A DNA stretch of 15,485 bases. It comes from UBA9715 sp045614225 (lineage in GTDB: Bacteria > Actinomycetota > Coriobacteriia > Coriobacteriales > Eggerthellaceae). The notes beneath the pieces were generated by a model that saw only the letters and a list, made by a program, of their open reading frames with translations, did not search any database and was not told where the DNA came from. This document shows, in pieces, positions 10,027 through 15,485 of the stretch. The stretch lies in NCBI GenBank assembly GCA_045614225.1, contig JAZLCO010000057.1, forward strand, positions 1 to 15,485. The letters run 5' to 3'. Position 1 is the first letter of the stretch; each line of letters starts with the position of its first letter. The position numbers and the translations under genes are program-made.

Positions 10027-11682
10027 ATGACCAAGAACGCTCAATACACGCGCGAATGGCTCGACATCATGGAAAACCTCGACGGCGACATTGCCGGTCG
10101 AGCAGCAGCGCATGCTTACATGGAAACCTCGACAGCACTCGTGCACTACATCCAGGCCGAGTCGTCGTTCGTACCACGTCTGTTTGACCAAGAGACGTAC
10201 AACAAAATGAAGTGGCTGGCCGAAACGGCGCATCGTGTCTGCGAGAAGGTCATGCGCCGCTATCTCGACGACCCGTCGTACCGCGAACTGTTCGACTACG
10301 ACGAGCGTTTGCGCGAGCTCATCTTGATCCCACAGCGCTACGATGCGCTGCTGCCGTTCGCGCGCTTCGACGTGTTCCTGAACGAGAACACCCTGACGGG
10401 CGGTTTCTGCGAGTGGAACGCCGATGGTTCGTCGGGCATGAACGAGGACCGTGAGCTGAACATTTCCATTAAGCAGTCCAAGACCTATGAGCTGTTTGCC
10501 ACGCACCATGACATGAAAACATCTGATCTGTTCAACCCATGGGTCGAGGAGTTCATCAAGATCTACGGCACGTTCGAGAACAGAGTCGAACGTCCAACAT
10601 TCGCCATCGTCGACTTCATGGAAAACGCTGTAGTCGACGAGTTCAAGGTGTATGCACGTTATTTCGGTATGCATGGTTATCCGTGCTTGGTCGAAGATGT
10701 GCGCGACCTCGTTTACGACGCTGCAAAGCGCGAGTTGCGCGACAAGAAGGGTCGCAAGATCGACGCCATCTGGCGCCGCTCGGTGACGAACGACATCCTG
10801 AACAATTGGGAAGAGAGCCAGCCGATGATTTCGGCCGTGCGTGATGGCGCTGTGGCGCTCATCGGCAGTTTCGCGGGTCACATTGTGCACGACAAGCAAA
10901 TTTTCGATGCCGTGTTCTGGCCTGAGACGCGCGAGATGCTCACCATGGAAGAGAAGAAATTCGTCGACGAATGGGTGCCCCAGACCAAGTTCTTGGACGA
11001 TGAGCACATTGACCTCGACGAAGTGCGCAAGAACAAGAACGATTGGATCATCAAGCCGACCGACCAGTATGGCGCCCACGATGTCTATGCGGGCTCAATG
11101 CACTCGCAAGAGGAGTGGGAGGACATCGTCGACCGTTTTGCTAACGGCAAAGCCGGAGCGCCCTTCCTCGTGCAGACATATCTGACGCCGTTCCGCACCG
11201 AGCTGCTTCCCATCGAGAATGATTTGCTCGTGAAAGATGATGCCGAGATCCCGCGCGAGACCGTGCACTACAACAACATGCCGGGCCTCTACTCGTTCAA
11301 CGGAACGTTCGGTGGCGTGTTTGCGCGTTTGGGGCCGAAGCCAATCATCAGCCAGCCCATGGGCGATCTCACGAGTGCTGTCATGTGGGTCGATTGCGGG
11401 ACGTTTGGGAAGACGAAGAAGCGTTCGCTGCCACGCCGCATATGGAATATCTTTACGAAGATACTTTCGATTATTGGAATCTTGGCGATTGTGACCATGC
11501 TGCTTACATTTGGGTTCTGGACATGCTACTCATCAGTGGATTGGGTAGCATGGGCACAAGTTAAGGATGCAATTCAGCCCCTGATTGATTTCATGCAGCC
11601 TTTCATGGACTTTTACGGGGACCTTTATATCCGGCTTGCCAGGTTTTTGAATGGTGATCCATCAATTAATTATGCAGGTTAA
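10027..11682 (+). CDS. Circularly permuted ATP-grasp protein (glutathionylspermidine-synthase-like) with a C-terminal membrane tail
   Basis: Residues about 105-460 resemble the circularly permuted ATP-grasp group related to glutathionylspermidine synthase. The blocks are RFDVFLNE (113-120), EWNADGSSGMNED (129-141), YARYFGMHGYPCLVED (209-224), IDAIWRRSVTNDIL (245-258), RDGAVALIGSF (272-282) and KPTDQYGAHDVYAG (343-356, K343 a likely ATP contact). GTFGGVFARLG (426-436) is a further conserved-looking block. Such enzymes join a carboxylate to an amine through an acyl phosphate; the substrates here are unknown. After a basic stretch (KTKKRSLPRR, 462-471) comes a hydrophobic helix (about 475-498) and an amphipathic end. 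That tail is A+T-richer than the core. The ATG at 10027 is preferred to 10003 because AAAGG precedes it. The protein is 551 residues. It is not proven to be a glutathionylspermidine synthase and lacks the amidase half. Confidence 0.72.
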   Translation: MTKNAQYTREWLDIMENLDGDIAGRAAAHAYMETSTALVHYIQAESSFVPRLFDQETYNKMKWLAETAHRVCEKVMRRYLDDPSYRELFDYDERLRELILIPQRYDALLPFARFDVFLNENTLTGGFCEWNADGSSGMNEDRELNISIKQSKTYELFATHHDMKTSDLFNPWVEEFIKIYGTFENRVERPTFAIVDFMENAVVDEFKVYARYFGMHGYPCLVEDVRDLVYDAAKRELRDKKGRKIDAIWRRSVTNDILNNWEESQPMISAVRDGAVALIGSFAGHIVHDKQIFDAVFWPETREMLTMEEKKFVDEWVPQTKFLDDEHIDLDEVRKNKNDWIIKPTDQYGAHDVYAGSMHSQEEWEDIVDRFANGKAGAPFLVQTYLTPFRTELLPIENDLLVKDDAEIPRETVHYNNMPGLYSFNGTFGGVFARLGPKPIISQPMGDLTSAVMWVDCGTFGKTKKRSLPRRIWNIFTKILSIIGILAIVTMLLTFGFWTCYSSVDWVAWAQVKDAIQPLIDFMQPFMDFYGDLYIRLARFLNGDPSINYAG

Positions 11683-11706
11683 ACATTGCTTCAAAAGGCT
11701 TGGAGG

Positions 11707-11725
11707 CAAGCTGTTTGGCAGCTTG
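11707..11725 (+). promoter_or_regulatory. 7-bp inverted repeat overlapping the -35 region of the next gene
   Basis: CAAGCTG (11707-11713) and CAGCTTG (11719-11725) are perfect inverted repeats around TTTGG. A second pairing, GCTTG (11698-11702) with CAAGC (11707-11711), excludes the first. There is no T-run, so it is a poor intrinsic terminator. It covers the position where the -35 of the TATACT promoter would lie, which would suit an operator, or an attenuator for read-through from the ATP-grasp gene. Confidence 0.4.
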
Positions 11726-11741
11726 ATTCATGCAACTCGCG

Positions 11742-11747
11742 TATACT
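11742..11747 (+). promoter_or_regulatory. -10 element of the DUF1461-like gene, near-leaderless
   Basis: TATACT ends 9 nt before the ATG at 11757, and no ribosome binding site lies between. The start of transcription would fall at or just before the ATG. TTGATT (11723-11728) lies 13 bp upstream of the -10, as it does before the ATP-grasp gene. Confidence 0.5.
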
Positions 11748-11756
11748 ATTGTGAAT

Positions 11757-12539
11757 ATGAAGCTGCCTAATCGCATAGCTGCGTTCATCACGACCATCGC
11801 GCTCGCGATCTTGTTCGTGGGTGCGGGGGTCGCGGTGTGCACGACGCCGCCAGTCACGCACGGGCTATCGAGTTTCTTCTCGGATGACCAGACATCTCCG
11901 TTCACGCGTTCTCAGCTAACGCAGGTTGCCGATGCGACGCGCGACTATTCGTTCGGCGAACACGACCGCACAGCGCTCTACCGCGCGATTTACCAGGTCG
12001 ACATGCAGCTGCGTCAGGACATCACGTCATCTGGTGGCAAGGTTCCGCAGGATTTCCCGAACCTCGACATTGTGAAAGACACGAACGATGGAGGGCAGCT
12101 TGCTTCTGCGTTCGCTGGCGCTTCGGAGCTGTACTGCTTCTCGCCCGAAACCGTCTCGCATCTGGATGACTGTTACGGTCTTGCTCGCACTGCATTAGTT
12201 GTTCTTGCCATCTGCGGCATCGCGGCGATCGCCGGCCTCATCGCATGCGGTACGCTGGGACGCAAGCGACTGATTGGCAATGTGCTCATGGCTGCTGGCA
12301 TTATGGTGATAGTCATTTTCATTGCACTGGGCGTGTTTGCAGCCATCGACTTCAACCGCTTCTTCACGCTGTTCCACAGCGTGTTCTTCAGCCAGGGGAA
12401 TTGGACGTTCCCGTACGATTCTTTGCTCATTTGCGCATTGCCAACTGTGTTTTGGGTGGGAATGGGCATCATCTGGCTCATCGCCTCGGCGCTGGTGTCT
12501 ATACTGTCTATCGCGATTGGCGCAGTAGTAAGGAAATAG
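11757..12539 (+). CDS. DUF1461 / TIGR01906-type integral membrane protein
   Basis: The 260-residue protein has an N-terminal membrane helix (about 7-28), an outside domain of about 110 residues, two further helices (about 143-165 and 172-197) and a C-terminal hydrophobic stretch (about 223-257). The block LFHSVFFSQGNWTFPYDSLL (205-224) matches the family hallmark, in which F-H-x-x-F-F and N-W-x-F-P are conserved. The segment FTRSQLTQVADATRDYSFGE (49-68) also fits. No enzymatic function is known for the family. I chose the ATG at 11757 because a -10 element lies 9 nt upstream; an in-frame ATG at 11730 would put that promoter inside the gene. It follows the ATP-grasp gene by 74 bp. Palindromic repeats begin immediately after its stop. 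Confidence 0.78.
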   Translation: MKLPNRIAAFITTIALAILFVGAGVAVCTTPPVTHGLSSFFSDDQTSPFTRSQLTQVADATRDYSFGEHDRTALYRAIYQVDMQLRQDITSSGGKVPQDFPNLDIVKDTNDGGQLASAFAGASELYCFSPETVSHLDDCYGLARTALVVLAICGIAAIAGLIACGTLGRKRLIGNVLMAAGIMVIVIFIALGVFAAIDFNRFFTLFHSVFFSQGNWTFPYDSLLICALPTVFWVGMGIIWLIASALVSILSIAIGAVVRK

Positions 12540-12566
12540 CCAAAAAGGATTGTCCCATTTTGGTTG
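12540..12566. repeat. Palindromic repeat, diverged copy 2, abutting the stop of the DUF1461 gene
   Basis: CCAAAAAGGAT (12540-12550) faces GTCCCATTTTGG (12552-12563) with several wobble pairs. As at 7783, it begins directly at the stop codon of the preceding gene, in the same orientation relative to that gene. It may terminate transcription. Confidence 0.6.
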
Positions 12567-12578
12567 GTTTTCGAATCA

Positions 12579-12607
12579 AACCGAAGAGGGACGGTCCCTT
12601 TTTGGTT
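12579..12607. repeat. 29-bp palindromic repeat (copy 3), nearly identical to copy 1
   Basis: AACCGAAGAGGGAC (12579-12592) pairs with GTCCCTTTTTGGTT (12594-12607), with two G-T wobbles. It differs from 7783-7811 at two positions. It is inverted relative to copy 2, and the two together with the TTCGAA-centred spacer (12567-12578) form one large quasi-palindrome of about 68 bp, like paired REP units. Confidence 0.75.
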
Positions 12608-12615
12608 GCTATGGG

Positions 12616-12673
12616 AAATAGGAGAGAAGTGGCACAAAGGTACCTGGTACCGATGTGCCAAATAGGAGAGAAG
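12616..12673. repeat. 30-bp palindrome flanked by perfect 14-bp direct repeats, inserted at the gltX ribosome binding site
   Basis: AAATAGGAGAGAAG occurs at 12616-12629 and again, identically, at 12660-12673. Between them (12630-12659) lies a palindrome with arms TGGCACAAAGGTACC and, from the other side, TGGCACATCGGTACC (counting the shared A at 12660), 13 of 15 paired. The layout is that of a small element that duplicated its target. The second copy supplies the working ribosome binding site of gltX. The first copy is left 51 nt upstream of the ATG. Confidence 0.82.
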
Positions 12674-12675
12674 CA

Positions 12676-14259
12676 ATGGCTGATAAGGTACGAGTTCGTT
12701 TCGCCCCGTCGCCGACCGGGCGCTTGCACATTGGCGGTGCGCGCACGGCGATTTTTAACTGGGCGTTTGCACGCGCGATGGGCGGTACGTTCATCCTGCG
12801 CATCGAGGACACCGATCCCGAGCGTTCGACAGAGGAAAATGTCCAGGTCATCTTGAACGCCATGAAGTGGCTCGGCCTCGATTGGGATGAAGGCCCCGAG
12901 GTTGGTGGCGAAGCCGGCCCGTACTTCCAGATGCAACGCATGAACACGTATGCCGAAGCGCTCGAGCGCCTGAAGGAGCGCGGAGCGGTTTATCCGTGCT
13001 TCTGCTCGAAGGAGACGCTCGATGCGAAGCGCGAGCAAGCGGAGAAGACCGAGGGCGGCTACGCGGGTTATGACCGCACTTGCCGCGATCTCGATCCAGC
13101 CGAGGCGCAGCGTCGCATCGATGCGGGTGAACCGCATACGTGGCGCTTGAAGGTGCCGCTGGACCATGGCCCCATCGAGTTCACCGATGCTGTGTACGGC
13201 CACGTGTCGTTCCCGGCAGATGTCATGGACGATATGATCCTCGTGCGCACCGACGGCAGCCCGACGTACAACTTCGCCGTGGTCTGCGACGACGCCAACA
13301 TGGGCATCACGCATGTCATCCGTGGTGACGACCACCTGTCAAACACGCCCCGCCAGATCCTGATCTACGAGGCGCTCGGCTACGAGAAGCCGACGTTTGC
13401 GCACCTGTCGATGATCCTCGGCCCCGACGGCAAGAAGCTCTCGAAGCGCCATGGCGCGACAAGCGTCGAGGAGTATCGCGACCGCGGCTATCTGCCCGAC
13501 GCGATGGTGAACTTCCTTGCTCTTCTGGGTTGGTCGCTCGATGGCGAGACCACCATCATGAGTCGTGATGTCATCTGCTCCGAGTTCTCGCTCGACCGCA
13601 TCACCAAGAAGGACGCGATCTTCGACGAGACCAAGCTCGATTGGATGAACGGCCAGTACATCCAGAAGATGGGCGCTCAGGCGTGGGTGGACTTGAGCCG
13701 TCCGTGGCTTGCCCGTGCGCACGCCGAGGGTTACCCGTATGTGCACACAGCCATCGTACCGACGCCCGATCCGAATGCTCCAGCTGAAGCTGAGGAAGTC
13801 GAGCCTCTGAACGAGGAGCAGCTTGCCGCATTCGAGGATGGCTATGCAGCAGACCCCGCCTTCTACGAGGCGCTTTATCCGCTCGTTTCGGAGCGCGAGA
13901 CGTTGCTCACCGAGTGCGAGTCCAAACTCGCCTACATGTTTTGGGGTCCGTGCGTGCTGCTCGACGAGAAGAGCGTCAACAAGATCCTGCGCAAGGATGG
14001 CGCGCGTGCCGATGAGGCGCTTGCCGCCTGCCGCGAGGTTCTGGCTGATGAGGCCAACGAGTGGAAGGCCGAGGTGCTCGAGGAAAAGTGCCGCGCACTC
14101 GCCGAACCGCTCGAGATGAAATTGCGCAACCTGCTCCAACCGCTGCGCGTGGCCATTTGCGGCAACATGGTGTCGCCGCCTTTGTTCGAATCGATCGAGC
14201 TTTTGAAGCGATCCGATGTGCTCGCACGCATCGACGCAACCACCGCTGAGGTTTTCTAG
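12676..14259 (+). CDS. gltX: Glutamyl-tRNA synthetase
   Basis: This class I aminoacyl-tRNA synthetase charges tRNA-Glu, and in organisms without glutaminyl-tRNA synthetase often also tRNA-Gln. The HIGH motif appears as HIGG (18-21) in APSPTGRLHIGGARTA. The KMSKS motif appears as KLSKR (254-258) in GPDGKKLSKRHGA. C108, C110 and C136 may be part of a zinc site like the E. coli enzyme's. The helical anticodon-binding part from about 310 identifies GluRS rather than GlnRS. Length 527 is slightly above the usual 470-500, with an acidic insert at about 364-380 (PDPNAPAEAEEVEP). The ATG at 12676 has AGGAGA 6 nt upstream; an in-frame GTG at 12655 lies inside the repeat and is unlikely. A terminator follows the stop. 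Confidence 0.96.
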   Translation: MADKVRVRFAPSPTGRLHIGGARTAIFNWAFARAMGGTFILRIEDTDPERSTEENVQVILNAMKWLGLDWDEGPEVGGEAGPYFQMQRMNTYAEALERLKERGAVYPCFCSKETLDAKREQAEKTEGGYAGYDRTCRDLDPAEAQRRIDAGEPHTWRLKVPLDHGPIEFTDAVYGHVSFPADVMDDMILVRTDGSPTYNFAVVCDDANMGITHVIRGDDHLSNTPRQILIYEALGYEKPTFAHLSMILGPDGKKLSKRHGATSVEEYRDRGYLPDAMVNFLALLGWSLDGETTIMSRDVICSEFSLDRITKKDAIFDETKLDWMNGQYIQKMGAQAWVDLSRPWLARAHAEGYPYVHTAIVPTPDPNAPAEAEEVEPLNEEQLAAFEDGYAADPAFYEALYPLVSERETLLTECESKLAYMFWGPCVLLDEKSVNKILRKDGARADEALAACREVLADEANEWKAEVLEEKCRALAEPLEMKLRNLLQPLRVAICGNMVSPPLFESIELLKRSDVLARIDATTAEVF

Positions 14260-14262
14260 TTT

Positions 14263-14302
14263 GAATGAGTCACTTTGACTGTCAAAAGTGACTCATTCTT
14301 TA
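14263..14302 (+). terminator. Rho-independent terminator of gltX
   Basis: GAATGAGTCACTTT (14263-14276) pairs perfectly with AAAGTGACTCATTC (14285-14298) across an 8-nt loop, 3 bp after the gltX stop, and TTTATT follows. The 14-bp stem is symmetric enough to act in both directions, but no gene converges here. Confidence 0.88.
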
Positions 14303-14316
14303 TTGCTGAATGCACG

Positions 14317-14322
14317 TATAAT
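14317..14322 (+). promoter_or_regulatory. -10 element of metK
   Basis: A perfect TATAAT lies 63 bp before the metK start. The expected -35 position falls at the end of the gltX terminator (CATTCT, 14294-14299, 17-bp spacing) and matches poorly. Predicted start is near 14329, giving a leader of about 57 nt. Confidence 0.6.
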
Positions 14323-14343
14323 GTTCGTTGAGAATAAACGGTT

Positions 14344-14364
14344 GCCCCGCCTGCGAGGCGGGGC
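14344..14364 (+). promoter_or_regulatory. GC-rich hairpin in the metK leader
   Basis: GCCCCGCC (14344-14351) pairs perfectly with GGCGGGGC (14357-14364) around TGCGA. It ends 10 nt before the AAGGAG ribosome binding site (14375-14380). No U-run follows, so it is not a terminator. It does not match a SAM riboswitch that I recognise. It may stabilise the mRNA 5' end or bind a regulator. Confidence 0.6.
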
Positions 14365-14385
14365 GCGCACTTGCAAGGAGCAAAC

Positions 14386-15485
14386 ATGACTGAAGCACGT
14401 TCGTATCTGTTCACATCCGAGTCAGTGACCGAGGGGCATCCCGACAAGCTGTGCGACCAGGTGTCCGACGCTATTCTCGACGCGATTCTGGCGAAAGAGG
14501 CCCAGCTTGCTGCCGAGGGTTACGTGTCGCCGAGCGGCCGTCCCGCAAACGTCGACGAGGTGCGTTGCGCTATCGAGACGTTTACAACCACGGGCATTGT
14601 GACCGTGATGGGCGAGGTCCGCACCGAGGCTTATGTCGACGTAGACACCATCGTGCGCGACGTTGTACGCGACATCGGCTATGTCAGGGCGAAGATGGGC
14701 TTCGATGCCGAGACCTGCGCCGTTGCAAATTACATGCATGCCCAATCGGCAGACATCGCCATGGGCGTCGACGAGTCCTACGAGGTCCAGCAGGGCCAGG
14801 TGGCCGGCGACGATGCTTACGACCGCATCGGTGCGGGCGACCAGGGCGTCATGTTCGGCTACGCGTGCGACGAGACGTCAACGCTCATGCCCATGCCCAT
14901 TTACCTCGCGCATCGTCTGGCCGAACGTCTCACGCAGGTGCGCAAGGACGGCACGCTGGATTATCTGTATCCCGACGGAAAGACCCAGGTGACCGTGCGC
15001 TATGTCGACGACAAGCCGGTAGCCGTGGAGAAGGTCCTCGTGTCCACGCAGCATAGGGCTGACGTCGAGGTTCCGCAGATCAAAGCCGACATGATCGAGC
15101 ACGTCATCACGCCCGTATTCGAGGCAGAAGGCGTGGACTGGGAAGGCGCCGAGGTGTTCGTCAACCCGACTGGTCGTTTCGTCGTGGGCGGCCCCATGGG
15201 CGACACGGGCCTGACCGGCCGCAAGATCATCGTCGACACATATGGCGGCATGGGCCGTCATGGTGGTGGCGCGTTCAGCGGCAAGGACTGCACGAAGGTC
15301 GATCGTTCGGCTGCGTATGCTGCGCGCTGGGTTGCGAAGAACATCGTGGCAGCCGGGCTCGCCAGCCGTTGCGAAATCGAGCTTGCTTATGCTATCGGCG
15401 TTGCGCGTCCGCTTTCCATCTACGTTGACACGCACGGGACTGCTACGGTTCCCGAGGAGACAATCGAACGTGCGGTCGCCGAGGT
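14386..15485 (+). CDS. metK: S-adenosylmethionine synthetase, 3' end beyond the window
   Basis: MetK makes S-adenosylmethionine from methionine and ATP in the cytoplasm, usually as a tetramer. 366 of about 390-410 codons are visible. Motifs are ESVTEGHPDKLCDQ (12-25, with the ATP-contact H18), GAGDQG (149-154), GPMGDTGLTGRKIIVDTYGG (269-288) and the glycine-rich loop HGGGAFSGKD (292-301). AAGGAG lies 5 nt before the ATG. The N-terminal third is a little longer than in E. coli (EGYVSPSGRPANVDEV at about 44-59), as in several Gram-positive relatives. It is transcribed from its own TATAAT promoter after the gltX terminator. The frame stays open to the right edge, so the last stretch cannot be judged. 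Confidence 0.96.
   Translation, partial: MTEARSYLFTSESVTEGHPDKLCDQVSDAILDAILAKEAQLAAEGYVSPSGRPANVDEVRCAIETFTTTGIVTVMGEVRTEAYVDVDTIVRDVVRDIGYVRAKMGFDAETCAVANYMHAQSADIAMGVDESYEVQQGQVAGDDAYDRIGAGDQGVMFGYACDETSTLMPMPIYLAHRLAERLTQVRKDGTLDYLYPDGKTQVTVRYVDDKPVAVEKVLVSTQHRADVEVPQIKADMIEHVITPVFEAEGVDWEGAEVFVNPTGRFVVGGPMGDTGLTGRKIIVDTYGGMGRHGGGAFSGKDCTKVDRSAAYAARWVAKNIVAAGLASRCEIELAYAIGVARPLSIYVDTHGTATVPEETIERAVAE

Noticed and set aside
9952..11079. Minus-strand frame of 375 codons opposite the ATP-grasp gene
   Set aside because: The plus-strand frame has ribosome binding site, promoter-like box and family motifs; the antisense product has none.
7783..12660. CRISPR array from repeated short palindromes
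   Set aside because: Copies are dispersed, not regularly spaced, and no unique spacers or cas genes occur.
12655..12675. GTG start for gltX at 12655
   Set aside because: It lies in the inserted palindrome and would place the good AGGAGA site inside the coding sequence; GluRS proteins start at the MADKVRVRFAPSPTG block.
12540..12675. T-box leader for gltX
   Set aside because: No T-box sequence or antiterminator is present; the structure is fully explained by palindromic repeats, two of them related to another copy in the window.
12508..13335. Minus-strand frame covering the intergenic repeats and the start of gltX
   Set aside because: It reads through palindromic repeats and opposite a conserved synthetase core; no domain can be recognised.
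14323..14385. Known SAM riboswitch before metK
   Set aside because: The leader is too short for SAM-I or SAM-IV and lacks the recognisable core of the compact classes; only a simple hairpin is seen.

Overview
The window comes from a fairly G+C-rich Gram-positive bacterium, most likely an actinomycete of the class Coriobacteriia (Eggerthella/Slackia-like). I infer this from codon use with G or C in third positions, two genes with leaderless-looking starts, and short GGGAC/GTCCC palindromes just after stop codons, which I recall as common in that group. No rRNA or tRNA gene is present to confirm it. Most genes are housekeeping or conserved. The unusual material is the AMMECR1-Memo-radical SAM set, a membrane-tailed ATP-grasp protein, and several palindromic repeats between genes.

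Left part (1-4174): the window opens inside one end of an IS3-family insertion sequence with the first 31 codons of its transposase on the minus strand. A tight plus-strand run follows: ettA (ABC-F translation factor), amrB (Memo/LigB-like), amrA (AMMECR1) and amrS (PflA-like radical SAM enzyme). Gaps are 9, 58 and 4 bp. The last three form the widely conserved AmmeMemoRadiSam set, whose biochemical role I do not know to be established.

Middle (4181-9753, minus strand): mfd, the transcription-repair coupling factor, converges on amrS with only 6 bp between the stop codons. Upstream of mfd lies a large membrane O-acyltransferase with an extracytoplasmic SGNH domain, probably a modifier of cell-wall or envelope glycan. 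A palindromic repeat separates the two.

Right part (9754-15485, plus strand): a 111-bp element with perfect 31-bp inverted arms sits between the divergent acyltransferase and ATP-grasp genes. The ATP-grasp (glutathionylspermidine-synthase-like) protein ends in an A+T-richer membrane tail. It is followed by a DUF1461/TIGR01906-type membrane protein, and these neighbouring genes have similar upstream sequences. A 136-bp spacer then holds at least three palindromes, one flanked by a perfect 14-bp direct repeat that duplicates the ribosome binding site of gltX (glutamyl-tRNA synthetase). After gltX come a strong intrinsic terminator, a TATAAT promoter, a leader with a GC-rich hairpin, and metK (S-adenosylmethionine synthetase), which runs off the right edge.
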